Below, piece after piece: positions 25,918 to 34,971 of a stretch of 64,000 bases of DNA (position 1 is the first letter of the stretch; the number at the start of each line of letters is the position of its first letter). The notes beneath the pieces are model-generated. The model had not been told where the DNA came from. It saw only the letters and a list, made by a program, of their open reading frames with translations, and made no database searches. The position numbers were made by a program, and so were the translations under genes. The stretch comes from an uncultured Roseobacter sp. (GTDB taxonomy: Bacteria > Pseudomonadota > Alphaproteobacteria > Rhodobacterales > Rhodobacteraceae), in assembly GCF_947495275.1 (NCBI RefSeq), contig NZ_CANLYL010000004.1, forward strand, positions 352,439 to 416,438, in the 5' to 3' direction.

Positions 25918-27045
25918 CTAACCGCTGAGAGCGAGGGCCTCCCAGTAGCGGACGCCTGTATCAATGGCACCATCATTAAAGTCATAGCCAGGATTGTGCA
26001 GCGGCATCGCATGGGCTCCTTCGGTGCCATTGCCCATCAACATGAAAGCGCCAGGCCGATGCGACAGAAACTCAGCGAAGTCTTCCGAGAAACCGACGCG
26101 TCCATAGCTGGCATCAATCTGGCCCGTTGAGGCTGCGGCCATTGCAGCGGTCTGCGTCTCTGCCGGGGAGTTGACAAGCGGGCGAAAAGAGGTCCCGTAA
26201 TCAATCTCTGCCGTCGCTCCCTGTGCGGCGCAGATGCCGTTGGTGATCTGCGACATTCGGGCTTTGATCAATTGCGAAACCGATGCATCAAACCCGCGGC
26301 AGTCGCCGGTCAGCACAACGTTGCTGGCTAGAATGTTGCGCGCACCATCTGTTTCAAACCCGGTGACAGAAACCACGCAGTGCTCCGTGGCGGCGACTGA
26401 CCTCGCAACGATGGTTTGCAATTGCCCGACGATGGCGGCACCGACCACAATCGGATCGACACCGACCTCTGGCATGGATGCATGACCGCCCTTGCCGGCG
26501 ATGCGGATTTCGAAATTATCCTCGAAGGCGCAGAACGGGCCGGGTTGCGTCGCAAAATGCCCAACTGGCATGCCGGGCATGTTGTGAAGACCGTAGATCG
26601 CAGACATGGGAAAACGTTCGAACAGCCCATCGTCGATCATTGCCATGGCGCCCCTGCCGTTTTCCTCGTCGGGTTGGAAGACGAAATGGACGGTTCGCGT
26701 CAGCGCGCTGGACTGGGCCAGCTTCAATGCAGCCCCCAGCAACATCGTGCTGTGCCCGTCGTGCCCGCATCCATGGAATTTACCCTCTTGGGTCGAGCGA
26801 TGGGCAAATTCGTTCGCTTCGGTGATCGGCAACGCATCCATATCTGCCCGCAGCCCGATCGCCGTCTCCTCGGGACCGCGCCGAAGACTGGCCACGATGC
26901 CAATACCGCCCACACCCTGGCTGACCTCAAGCCCCGCGTCTTTCAGCCGATTAGCGATCTTGTCGGATGTCCTTTTGAGGTCAAAACCGGTTTCCGGGTG
27001 CGCGTGCAAATCCCGCCGAAAGGACTGCAATTCCGCATCAGACAT
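25918..27045 (-). CDS. M20-family amidohydrolase (hippurate/N-acyl-amino-acid hydrolase type)
   Basis: A 375-residue metallohydrolase. FRRDLHAHPETGFD, the metal-binding GCGHDGHSTMLLGAA and the acidic FQPDEENGRGA are typical of M20 amidohydrolases (ArgE/AbgB/HipO group). It probably deacylates an N-acyl amino acid or related amide. The start at 27045 matches the family and overlaps the PLP lyase gene by eight bases, so the two are likely co-expressed. Confidence 0.88.
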   Translation of the reverse strand: MSDAELQSFRRDLHAHPETGFDLKRTSDKIANRLKDAGLEVSQGVGGIGIVASLRRGPEETAIGLRADMDALPITEANEFAHRSTQEGKFHGCGHDGHSTMLLGAALKLAQSSALTRTVHFVFQPDEENGRGAMAMIDDGLFERFPMSAIYGLHNMPGMPVGHFATQPGPFCAFEDNFEIRIAGKGGHASMPEVGVDPIVVGAAIVGQLQTIVARSVAATEHCVVSVTGFETDGARNILASNVVLTGDCRGFDASVSQLIKARMSQITNGICAAQGATAEIDYGTSFRPLVNSPAETQTAAMAAASTGQIDASYGRVGFSEDFAEFLSHRPGAFMLMGNGTEGAHAMPLHNPGYDFNDGAIDTGVRYWEALALSG

Positions 27046-28057
27046 GATCAACCGCACCTTCGGACAGAATGATCAGCGGATTTTCTGGCGGGTCTTTTTC
27101 AAGAAGCAGTGCGCCCAGACCAGCAGCACCAGATGGCGTGCTTTCATAACCCAGCTTGCGCGCAGCTTCCACGCCCGCCATGGCCTGCGCATCCGTTACG
27201 ATCTCGAAACGGTCTGCGACCTTTGCCAGAATATTTAGTGCCAGCATCGAAGGCGCCTTGCAGTCCAGCCGACCCATGGTGGAGACCGGCCCCTCCACGG
27301 TCACCACTTTGCCGGCTTGCGCGCTGCGCTTGAGGCACGGGGCTGCATCGGGTTCGACCACGACGATTTGAGGTTGCTGATCCCATGTTTCGCGGATCAT
27401 GTAGGCTACGGCTGCCGCAAGCCCTCCGACACCTGCCTGCAAATAGACATGTGAGGGCCATGCGCCGGTCGACTGGAACTCAGTGCGCATCTCTTCGGCC
27501 AGCACCGTGTAGCCCTCCATCACCAGCCGGGGCGGTTCGGTGTATCCCGGCCAGGAGCCATCGGCCAGATGAATGGCACCGGAGCGCTCGGCGTCCTCGA
27601 TAGCGGCTGCCACACTTTCCTCATAGGTCGCGCCGGAGCGTACAACCTCTGCCCCTTTGTCTCGTAGCCTCCCGGCGAAACCTTCCGGAACCGTCGCTGC
27701 CAGATGAATGCGGCACCCCGCGCCGAATATCCTGGAGCCGGCCGCGACCGCCAAACCGTGATTACCTGCGCTGGCGCAGACGAAAGTGAGCGCTGCGGCC
27801 TTGTCGCGGACCTGATCGGATATGTAATCTGCGGGCGCAATTTTGTGCCCGATGTGATGCTCTATGAGCCGTGCAACAGCGTAAACGCCGCCCAGGGCTT
27901 TGAATGCGCCAAGGCCCATGCGCCCTGTTTCATCTTTGATCCAGAGGTTGCGCCCCTCCAGCTGATGATGCGTCAGAGGCGACGCCGCATAGGCGGGGCA
28001 GGCAGCAAGAAGTTCGCGAGGGTGCGCAGCGTGAAGCGGCTGTATTTCTGTTATCAT
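27038..28057 (-). CDS. PLP-dependent lyase, diaminopropionate ammonia-lyase-like
   Basis: A 339-residue fold-type II PLP enzyme. The PLP lysine is probably K53 in LGAFKALGG, and CASAGNHGLAVAAG forms the Asn loop. LADGSWPGYTEPPRLVMEGYTVLAEEM resembles diaminopropionate ammonia-lyase, although the protein is shorter than that family's usual 400 or so residues. It likely eliminates ammonia from an amino acid released by the neighbouring amidohydrolase. A threonine-dehydratase-like role is the alternative. Confidence 0.82.
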   Translation of the reverse strand: MITEIQPLHAAHPRELLAACPAYAASPLTHHQLEGRNLWIKDETGRMGLGAFKALGGVYAVARLIEHHIGHKIAPADYISDQVRDKAAALTFVCASAGNHGLAVAAGSRIFGAGCRIHLAATVPEGFAGRLRDKGAEVVRSGATYEESVAAAIEDAERSGAIHLADGSWPGYTEPPRLVMEGYTVLAEEMRTEFQSTGAWPSHVYLQAGVGGLAAAVAYMIRETWDQQPQIVVVEPDAAPCLKRSAQAGKVVTVEGPVSTMGRLDCKAPSMLALNILAKVADRFEIVTDAQAMAGVEAARKLGYESTPSGAAGLGALLLEKDPPENPLIILSEGAVDHV

Positions 28058-28140
28058 GCGTCATACATATCTCCATTTGTTGACTCTGCATCGGCAAAAA
28101 AACCAGTATAATGAAAATATTTTGCAAATGAGGGCTTCTG

Positions 28141-28617
28141 GTGAGAGAAACTATAGACGCCGCCGATGCGACGCTTTTGAATCTGTTGCAGCGCAACGCG
28201 CGGCAATCGCTGGATGCACTTGCGGGCCAGACCGGGTTGTCGCCAGCAACTGTGCAGCGCCGGATCAAATCATTGCGGGACCGGAAAATTCTGACGGGTG
28301 ACATTGCTTTGATTGATCCTGCCAAGGTCGGAACCGGAATGACCTTTGTTGTTATGGTGGAGCTGGAGCGCGAACGCCTCGATCAAATAGATGCGTTTTG
28401 CAAGCGCGCGCGGGATGAGCCGATGGTTCAGCAATGCTACTATCTGACCGGCGAGGCTGATTTCTGCTTGATCTGCACGGCATCTGATATGGCCGATTTT
28501 GAAGAGCTTACAAAACGGTTGTTTTTCGAGGATTCGAATGTGCGTCGTTTCCGGACATCTGTGGTGATGGGGCGGAAAAAGGTGGGGCTACAGGTCCTGG
28601 TCGAGCAGTTCGACTAA
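28141..28617 (+). CDS. Lrp/AsnC-family transcriptional regulator
   Basis: A 158-residue regulator with an N-terminal helix-turn-helix (DALAGQTGLSPATVQRRIKSLRDRKIL) and a C-terminal RAM ligand domain (QQCYYLTGEADFCLICTASDMADFE). Translation appears to start at GTG 28141. It is divergent from the PLP lyase/amidohydrolase pair, 83 bases away, and very likely controls them in response to an amino acid. AAAATATTTT at 28114-28123 is a possible site. Confidence 0.88.
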   Translation: MRETIDAADATLLNLLQRNARQSLDALAGQTGLSPATVQRRIKSLRDRKILTGDIALIDPAKVGTGMTFVVMVELERERLDQIDAFCKRARDEPMVQQCYYLTGEADFCLICTASDMADFEELTKRLFFEDSNVRRFRTSVVMGRKKVGLQVLVEQFD

Positions 28618-28688
28618 CTGATTGCTTGCCATGATTTTCGATGCCGAATGCTGTGCCAACAGCGGGAAATCGCCATCGTGATGTTTAA

Positions 28689-28726
28689 TTTTAAGGAATA
28701 TATATTGAATTTAAGGAAAATATCTC
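28689..28726. repeat. AT-rich direct repeat upstream of folD-like gene
   Basis: Two AAGGAA cores exactly 20 bases apart (28693 and 28713), each in a TTTAAGGAA-type context; the second reads AAGGAAAATA. It lies about 70 bases before the folD-like start and could be a regulator site. The second half resembles the right half of the cluster-wide CCTGNNAGGAAAA motif. Confidence 0.4.
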
Positions 28727-28790
28727 GCAGGGTATGCGCGGGAAATCTGTGGTGGGGTCAACCTGTGTGCGGGAAGTGGGACTAAAGGCA

Positions 28791-29675
28791 ATGAAAGATT
28801 CAGCAAGGGCACACGGCGATCTGGTCGGGCAAGAGATTGCTGCGAAGATACTTGATGAATGCGTTGCCTACCGGACGCAGCAGTCCGGCATTGGGAAACT
28901 TGTATCGGTCTCGATTGGGCATAATCCGTCTGTCGCCATCTACGTCCGAAACCAGGCGCGCGCAGCCGCACTGGCCGGATTGCCTTTTGACCAACAGGTC
29001 TGGAATGGCGAAATCGGGCAGGATGAGGCCAAGCAGCTCATTCAAAGCATGAATGATGACCCGTCAGTGCTTGGGATCATATTGCAAAGACCCGTGCCAG
29101 AGCATCTCAATATCAGATCGCTGCAATCGGCCATTCACCCGCTGAAGGATGTGGAGGGTATGAATCCCGCATCAATTGGCAACATTGTCTATTCCGATGT
29201 CGCACTGGCCCCGTGTACGGCTGCTGCCAGTGTCGAGTTGATCAAATCCACCGGTCTTGACCTGCAGGGGCTTGAAATTGTGGTGATCGGACATTCGGAA
29301 ATTGTCGGTAAACCGGCCGCGATGATGTTGATGGCCGAAGGCGCGACGGTGACGGTTTGCCATCACATGACGCGGTCTGTCGCGCTGCATTCAAGGCGGG
29401 CGGATGTAGTGGTTGTAGCTGTTGGCATCCCGCATTTTCTGGGGCCGGATATGATCAAACCGGGTGCCGTGGTCATTGACATCGGCATCAACCAGATTGA
29501 AGGCTCAGATGGCACGCGGCGTATCGTCGGAGATGTGGATACGGATGCGGTGCGCGAGATTGCCGGCTGGATCACACCGGTACCGGGTGGCGTTGGCCCG
29601 GTGACAGTCGCCATATTGATGCGCAATGCGACGGTGGCGCACCAACGGCAGATTGCGGCAGGATGGATGGAGTAG
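28791..29675 (+). CDS. folD: FolD-like methylene-THF dehydrogenase/cyclohydrolase with altered active site
   Basis: A 294-residue homologue of FolD, which interconverts methylene-, methenyl- and formyl-THF. Q99 (ILQRPVP), the NADP loop VIGHSEIVGKPAAMML and the ITPVPGGVGPVTVA signature are kept. However, the catalytic Lys of the YVxxK motif is Gln (Y51, Q55 in IYVRNQARAA) and the KDVDG motif reads KDVEG (E122). It probably still handles one-carbon units released by Tdm, DmmD and MgdC, but may have lost or changed cyclohydrolase activity. The start at 28791 fits the family; the frame extends to 28734. Three bases separate it from the GlxA-type regulator. Confidence 0.85.
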   Translation: MKDSARAHGDLVGQEIAAKILDECVAYRTQQSGIGKLVSVSIGHNPSVAIYVRNQARAAALAGLPFDQQVWNGEIGQDEAKQLIQSMNDDPSVLGIILQRPVPEHLNIRSLQSAIHPLKDVEGMNPASIGNIVYSDVALAPCTAAASVELIKSTGLDLQGLEIVVIGHSEIVGKPAAMMLMAEGATVTVCHHMTRSVALHSRRADVVVVAVGIPHFLGPDMIKPGAVVIDIGINQIEGSDGTRRIVGDVDTDAVREIAGWITPVPGGVGPVTVAILMRNATVAHQRQIAAGWME

Positions 29676-29678
29676 CTC

Positions 29679-30701
29679 ATGGCACGTTTTGAAACAGATT
29701 TCCAACCGACCCGTGCCATCCGGCAACCGCTGTCGAAGGGCAATGGGCAGGTCAGCTTCGAGATTTTCATCTCTGCAGGATTTTGCGCGCATGAAGCGAC
29801 CAGCGTCACCCATACGCTAGCGATCGCAAATGAGGTTGTGGGGCGGGAGATGTTCACCTGGCGCTGCACCTCGGATGTGCCAGGGCTTGTGAATGGGTCG
29901 GGCGGCTTCATGCTGCGCGCCGCTCCGGCCATTGATAACCATGGGTTTTCCGATGTGATGATTGTGCTGGGAGGGGCGTGCCGGTCGGCGAAACCATGGC
30001 TGGGCCGAGCCCGTCAGATGCAGCGAAAAGCCTTGACCATTGTGGCGCTTTCCGATGCGGCGACGGCCTATATTCAGGCGACAAATGCGCCTTCCGGCAA
30101 GGTAACCACCCATTGGCGTGATGCGGCCAGCCTGCGCGAAACCGGATACCATCCTTCGCTGACGGATAATCTGGCGGAGAGTTCCGACGGGATCATTACG
30201 GCGGCGGGATCAGGGTCGACGTCTGAGCTGTTGATCGGATTGATTTCGTCGTCATTCGAAACCCGGCAGATCGCGGAGCTGTCCAGCCGGTTGTTATTAC
30301 CCTCCATTCGCAAAAGCAATGCCGCGCAGCCCAAGAGTATCTCGGGCAATAATAGTATGTTCAACAGTCGGATAGCGGGGATCATTGAACTGATGGAGGA
30401 GACAATTTCCGAACCTTTGTGCATGGTTTCCTTGACACAGAAGGTCGGCCTCTCGACCCGTCAGGTCGAACGCCTCTTCCGCGACACGTTCAACCAATCG
30501 CCCGCGCGGTTTTATAAACAGCTCCGCACCCGGCAGGCCTGGGCCCTTGTAGAGGAAACTCTGCTGCCGCTTGCAGAGATTGCCGTGGTCACCGGTTTCG
30601 GATCGACCAACACGATGTCGCGCGCCGTCAAGGCGGAATTCGGCACGTCGCCATCACAGGCGCGGGCGCGAAAAGATCCCGCGTTGATGAAGTTCGCCTG
30701 A
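29679..30701 (+). CDS. GlxA-family (DJ-1/PfpI plus AraC) transcriptional regulator
   Basis: A 340-residue regulator. Residues 25-200 form a DJ-1/PfpI-like domain and the C-terminal hundred residues an AraC DNA-binding domain (MVSLTQKVGLSTRQVERLFRDTF and AEIAVVTGFGSTNTMSRAVKAEFG). The nucleophile Cys seen in DJ-1 proteins is not obvious; that position region reads TIVALSDAATAYIQA. Likely controls the one-carbon or methylamine genes around it. Second member of this family in the cluster (other at 48298). Confidence 0.85.
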   Translation: MARFETDFQPTRAIRQPLSKGNGQVSFEIFISAGFCAHEATSVTHTLAIANEVVGREMFTWRCTSDVPGLVNGSGGFMLRAAPAIDNHGFSDVMIVLGGACRSAKPWLGRARQMQRKALTIVALSDAATAYIQATNAPSGKVTTHWRDAASLRETGYHPSLTDNLAESSDGIITAAGSGSTSELLIGLISSSFETRQIAELSSRLLLPSIRKSNAAQPKSISGNNSMFNSRIAGIIELMEETISEPLCMVSLTQKVGLSTRQVERLFRDTFNQSPARFYKQLRTRQAWALVEETLLPLAEIAVVTGFGSTNTMSRAVKAEFGTSPSQARARKDPALMKFA

Positions 30702-30703
30702 CC

Positions 30704-31549
30704 TCAGAGGGCCAGATAACCAATCCCCGCAAAGGCTACGGCGCAGCCAATCCACTGGGCGGATGTCAGGCGTTCGCGTAGCAGCGCCCAGGCTAAAATG
30801 ACCGTGACCATGCCAAAAACCGAAGACGCAACAGCCGCGTATTGAGGCGAAGGCAGGCTACCGGCTGAGAGAACGCACAGCAGGGCAATGCCATCCAGAA
30901 TACCCATGACGGCGATGAATGGTACCGCGCTGCGCCCCGGCCAGAATGGTAGCGACAGGATTGGAAAGACCGGTAGCAACAGCAAAATGCTGGTGACACG
31001 CGTGATCAGGATGGAGGGTAAATCATCCGCGATCCGTGCCGCTTCGTGGCCGAGAGCAAATGTCGAAAAGAAGCCGAATGCGGCTGCAATTGACAGCAGA
31101 ATCGTTGGGAGCTTTGGCGGATATTGGGTTTCTGTATCATCGGAGAACACCGACACGATGGCGATCCCGGCCACAACCGCGAAAACAGCCAGCCATTGGA
31201 AGAGGGTTACCGTCGCTCCGCCAAGTGCGGCCCAGCCGACCGAGAGAATCGGGTAGCTGCCGATAACGGGGGCGACGATGCGTACCGGGCCGCGATGAAA
31301 AGCACCGTAAAGAGAGGTGCTGGCGATCAGGAAGGCAACACCCGCCGCGATTGACAGATAGATGGCTTGTGAGGGCAGGGCGGTGAACCCATCGGTCACC
31401 AACATGACCCCTATCTGAAATACCGCGCCGGTGAGCAGCACCCCCAGCAAAGTTGCCATCAATGGTGCGGTTTGGCTGATCTTGCGGATGGTCACGTCGT
31501 GGATGCCCCAGCTGAGGGCAGCGATCAATCCAAGGCTCAAAGCGGTCAT
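30704..31549 (-). CDS. EamA/DMT-family transporter
   Basis: A 281-residue protein with ten predicted membrane helices in two similar halves, as in the drug/metabolite transporter superfamily. It probably exports or imports an amine or amino acid, but nothing in the sequence identifies the substrate. Convergent with the GlxA-type regulator (2 bases apart) and divergent from tdm (253 bases). Confidence 0.85.
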   Translation of the reverse strand: MTALSLGLIAALSWGIHDVTIRKISQTAPLMATLLGVLLTGAVFQIGVMLVTDGFTALPSQAIYLSIAAGVAFLIASTSLYGAFHRGPVRIVAPVIGSYPILSVGWAALGGATVTLFQWLAVFAVVAGIAIVSVFSDDTETQYPPKLPTILLSIAAAFGFFSTFALGHEAARIADDLPSILITRVTSILLLLPVFPILSLPFWPGRSAVPFIAVMGILDGIALLCVLSAGSLPSPQYAAVASSVFGMVTVILAWALLRERLTSAQWIGCAVAFAGIGYLAL

Positions 31550-31802
31550 GTGAAATTCCTAAATGGTGTCATGCCTTTACCAGCGGCGATTGTCGGCGTC
31601 ACGCCCAGAGTGCCGGGTGTTTGTCGATCCCAGGGAAGTGAGGGTTGTTATGCGCACGGCTGGCAGAGCAAAATGTGCTTATGTCGCCCACAAAATCAGA
31701 TCGGTTGCGTTATCCTTGCGAGAATTGGAGACCTTGGTTATTCTTATGGTTAAATAATTATTCCACAGATGCAACGTGCTGAGTCGCGGGAGAGAGAGAC
31801 GG

Positions 31803-34184
31803 ATGCTGGATGACATGTACCCCAAAGTGGTGCCGGGCCCGCCCAAGCCAAGCCGCATCATTCGACCGCGTGTCTTCAGCCTGCCGCCGGGCACAGAACG
31901 CTACGTCGTCGAGGGTGGCGGTGCCGTTCTGGTGCGGGTCGAAGCCGGTGACAGGATTTGCGTTGAAAATACCGAAGGCGGGCAGCCTTGCGAGATCGTT
32001 TGTGCCGGTCCTCAAGGCAAAGCAGATACCGGATTGTTGAACGCGCCAGCAAATGGCAAGCCTGTTGGCCTGATGGCCCTGTTGTCAGGGTCCGACCAAT
32101 CCTTGCGCGGTTTGCGAATGGGCGTGGAAGCGCGCGGTATTGATCTGGTAAAGAGCACCGCTCTGAATGTCTTTGACAGTGGCACGCCTGCGGGCACCAA
32201 GCAGGAATTTACCGCCACCCGGGAGGGCTTGATCATTGTCGCGGCACCTCATCTGAACCCGACCGGGATGATGAACGCGCAGAGCCAGGACACGGTGACA
32301 CCCCTGACGCTCTGGTTGACCCGTGCGGTGATCAAATCGACCGCGCGATTTGAACTGCCCGACCCGCTGGCTGATCCCGTCAGTGACATCCGCATCCACA
32401 CCCAGACTGCCGAGGCCTATTTTGTAAAAGCCGGTGATTACATCCAGATCATTGACGTGGATGGGCGACAATGTACTGATTTTGAATGTTTTTCCGCGCG
32501 CAAGCTCGACAAGGGGGTCGAGCATGCATTAGACGTCACCACCACGCGGACCTTGATGGGGCATGCCTATCCCATGCCCGGCCTTCACGCAAAGTACTAC
32601 GATCAGGAGATGGTGCCGCTGGTTGAGGTCGTGCAGGATACCTGCGGGCGTCATGATGCTTTCGCGCTGGCGTGCTCTGCCAAATACTACGATGACATCG
32701 GCTATCCGGGGCATGTGAATTGCTCGGAAAACTTCAACGCGGCGCTGGCCAAGTTTAACGTGTCGGGACGACCGGGCTGGATGGCGATCAATTTCTTTTT
32801 CAACACCTTTCTGGATGAACACGGGGTGATGTATTCAGACGAGCCCTGGTCGCGTCCGGGGGATTACGTTTTGCTGCGGGCGCTGACGGATATCGTCTGC
32901 GTCTCCTCCGCCTGTCCCGACGATACAACGGCGGCCAATGGCTGGAATCCCACCGATATCCACGTGCGCACCTATTCTGGTGAAGAGAAATTCCAACGGT
33001 CGGTTGCCTATCGGCCCACTCCTGATGCGGAACCAAAAATGACAAAACAAACCGGTTTTCATGACAGCTTTGCCCAGCACACGCGCAATTTCGTTGAATA
33101 CAACGGATATTGGCTGGCCAATTGTTTCGCCGAGGCAGGGCCGATCGAGGAATATTGGGCATGCCGAAAACAAGCGGTTATCATGGATTTGTCGCCGCTG
33201 CGTAAATTCGAAATCACCGGCCCCGACGCGGAAGCGCTCTGCCAGTACATTTTCACGCGCAATATGAAGACGTTGGCCGTGGGTGGCGTTGTCTACACGG
33301 CCATGTGTTACGAACACGGCGGCATGATCGACGACGGCACGGTTTTCCGTCTGGGCAAGGATAATTTCCGTTGGATCGGTGGCAACGACTACGGCGGTGA
33401 ATGGATCAGGGAGCAGGCGCAGAAGTTGGGTTTGAGCGTTCTGGTGCGCTCGTCCAGCGATCAGTTGCACAATGTGGCCGTGCAGGGCCCGGAAAGCCGC
33501 GATCTGCTGCGCAAGATCGTCTGGACCGCGCCGCATAATCCCGAATTTGACCAGTTGGGATGGTTCCGCTTTACGCCAGCGCGCCTGAACGATGAAAGCG
33601 GCACACCCTTTGTGGTCTCGCGTACAGGCTATACCGGCGAGCTGGGCTACGAGGTGATGTGTCATCCCAAGCATGCCGATGAAATCTTTGATGCGATCTG
33701 GGAGGCTGGCCGGAACCATGGTCTCAGACCCATGGGCCTCGAAGCGCTCGACATGGTGCGGATCGAGGCCGGGCTGATCTTTGCGGGTTATGATTTCTCA
33801 GATCAGACCGACCCTTTCGAGGCCGGGATTGGTTTCACCGTACCGCTTAAATCCAAGGAGGATGATTTCATCGGCCGGGAGGCCCTGATCCGGCGCAAGC
33901 AACATCCGGCGCGCAAACTGGTCGGTCTTGATATCGACAGCAATGTGACCGTCGGTCACGGTGATTGTCTGCATGTGGGACGGGCCCAGATCGGCGAGGT
34001 GACATCCTCCATGCGCTCGCCGCTATTGGGCAAGAACATTGCCCTTGCGCGCGTGGATGTGGCCCATGCGGATATCGGTACCGAACTTGAGGTGGGCAAA
34101 CTGGACGGTCACCAGAAACGGCTGCCCGCGCGCATAGTGCCCTTCGCGCATTACGACCCCAAGAAAGAACGACCGCGATCATGA
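31803..34184 (+). CDS. tdm: Trimethylamine N-oxide demethylase (TMAO aldolase)
   Basis: A 793-residue fusion. An N-terminal DUF1989 region (about 1-350, with Cys residues in VDGRQCTDFECFS, VQDTCGR and HVNCSENF as zinc-ligand candidates) is followed by a GcvT/folate-binding region (about 400-790; SRTGYTGELGYEVMC, GLEALDMVRIEAGLIFAGYDF). This architecture matches Tdm, which cleaves TMAO to dimethylamine and formaldehyde and can pass the carbon to THF. The start at 31803 follows GGGAGAGAG; an ATG at 31776 is less well placed. Its stop overlaps the globin gene by four bases. Confidence 0.92.
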   Translation: MLDDMYPKVVPGPPKPSRIIRPRVFSLPPGTERYVVEGGGAVLVRVEAGDRICVENTEGGQPCEIVCAGPQGKADTGLLNAPANGKPVGLMALLSGSDQSLRGLRMGVEARGIDLVKSTALNVFDSGTPAGTKQEFTATREGLIIVAAPHLNPTGMMNAQSQDTVTPLTLWLTRAVIKSTARFELPDPLADPVSDIRIHTQTAEAYFVKAGDYIQIIDVDGRQCTDFECFSARKLDKGVEHALDVTTTRTLMGHAYPMPGLHAKYYDQEMVPLVEVVQDTCGRHDAFALACSAKYYDDIGYPGHVNCSENFNAALAKFNVSGRPGWMAINFFFNTFLDEHGVMYSDEPWSRPGDYVLLRALTDIVCVSSACPDDTTAANGWNPTDIHVRTYSGEEKFQRSVAYRPTPDAEPKMTKQTGFHDSFAQHTRNFVEYNGYWLANCFAEAGPIEEYWACRKQAVIMDLSPLRKFEITGPDAEALCQYIFTRNMKTLAVGGVVYTAMCYEHGGMIDDGTVFRLGKDNFRWIGGNDYGGEWIREQAQKLGLSVLVRSSSDQLHNVAVQGPESRDLLRKIVWTAPHNPEFDQLGWFRFTPARLNDESGTPFVVSRTGYTGELGYEVMCHPKHADEIFDAIWEAGRNHGLRPMGLEALDMVRIEAGLIFAGYDFSDQTDPFEAGIGFTVPLKSKEDDFIGREALIRRKQHPARKLVGLDIDSNVTVGHGDCLHVGRAQIGEVTSSMRSPLLGKNIALARVDVAHADIGTELEVGKLDGHQKRLPARIVPFAHYDPKKERPRS

Positions 34185-34582
34185 CCGGCTCTGTTTTGGA
34201 ACAAATTGGCGGCGAGCCCGCGTTGCATGAATTGGTGGAGCGATTTTATGATCTCGTGGAGAGCTTGCCGGAAGGCGCGCAGTTGCGGTTCCTGCATATG
34301 GAAGGGCACGGGCTAGCGCATACGCGCGTTGAGCAGTTCAATTTCATGTCCGGCTTCATGGGGGGGCGGCAATACTACATGGAAAAACACCGCCACATGA
34401 ACGTGAAGCAGATTCATGAACATGTGCCCATTCGCCTGGAAGATGCGGAGAACTGGCTCGCTATCATGGATAAGACACTTGCGGGGCTCGGTCATGCAGG
34501 CCCCCATATTGACCGGTTGCGGGCAACATTGCGCCGTGTAGCGATGCTCTTGGTCAATGACGGTCAGGTTGCGGGGGCATGA
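34181..34582 (+). CDS. Group II truncated hemoglobin-like protein
   Basis: A 133-residue globin of the truncated (2-on-2) class. The proximal His is most likely H79 in KQIHEHVPI; LRFLHM and QFNFMSGFMGGRQYYMEKH correspond to the helix B-E region. It is coupled to tdm upstream and to a secreted protein downstream by 4-base overlaps, so it is made together with Tdm. Possible roles are oxygen or NO handling, or redox support for the TMAO or dimethylamine steps; none is shown. Confidence 0.82.
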   Translation: MTGSVLEQIGGEPALHELVERFYDLVESLPEGAQLRFLHMEGHGLAHTRVEQFNFMSGFMGGRQYYMEKHRHMNVKQIHEHVPIRLEDAENWLAIMDKTLAGLGHAGPHIDRLRATLRRVAMLLVNDGQVAGA

Positions 34583-34971
34583 GGCGGCGGTATCTACTGG
34601 GCGCAATCTCTTGTCTGACGCTTCTGCCGGCAATCGCCGTTGCACAGGCTGTGAAGCTCAAACCCCATGAAATATCGGCTCTTTTGACCGGCAATACGGC
34701 TGTCGGAAAGTGGCAAGGCGTTCGATACCGTCAGTATTTTGCCGCAGATGGCGTGACTCTGTTTGCCCAGCAGGGCATCAGGACGGTACGCGGCAAGTGG
34801 CGCGTCGACAGCGGGCGCGAGCAATACCAAAGCCTCTGGCCCAGCGATGCGGCGTGGGAAGGGTGGTTCGTGATGGAATGGGACGGTGATTTCTATTGGG
34901 TCAGCAAATCGACGCCACCGACGCCCTTTCGGGTCGAACAGGGGCAAAGGCTCAACTGGCCTGATCAATAG
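34579..34971 (+). CDS. Secreted protein of unknown function
   Basis: A 130-residue protein with a signal peptide (MRRRYLLGAISCLTLLPAIA, cleavage near AVAQA). The mature part has Trp/Tyr-rich strands (GKWQGVRYRQYFAADG, GKWRVDSGREQYQSLW, WDGDFYWVSK) that look like a small beta-barrel. No family recognised. It overlaps the globin gene by four bases, and its 3' end overlaps the remnant of an amidotransferase gene on the other strand by 20 bases. Confidence 0.75.
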   Translation: MRRRYLLGAISCLTLLPAIAVAQAVKLKPHEISALLTGNTAVGKWQGVRYRQYFAADGVTLFAQQGIRTVRGKWRVDSGREQYQSLWPSDAAWEGWFVMEWDGDFYWVSKSTPPTPFRVEQGQRLNWPDQ

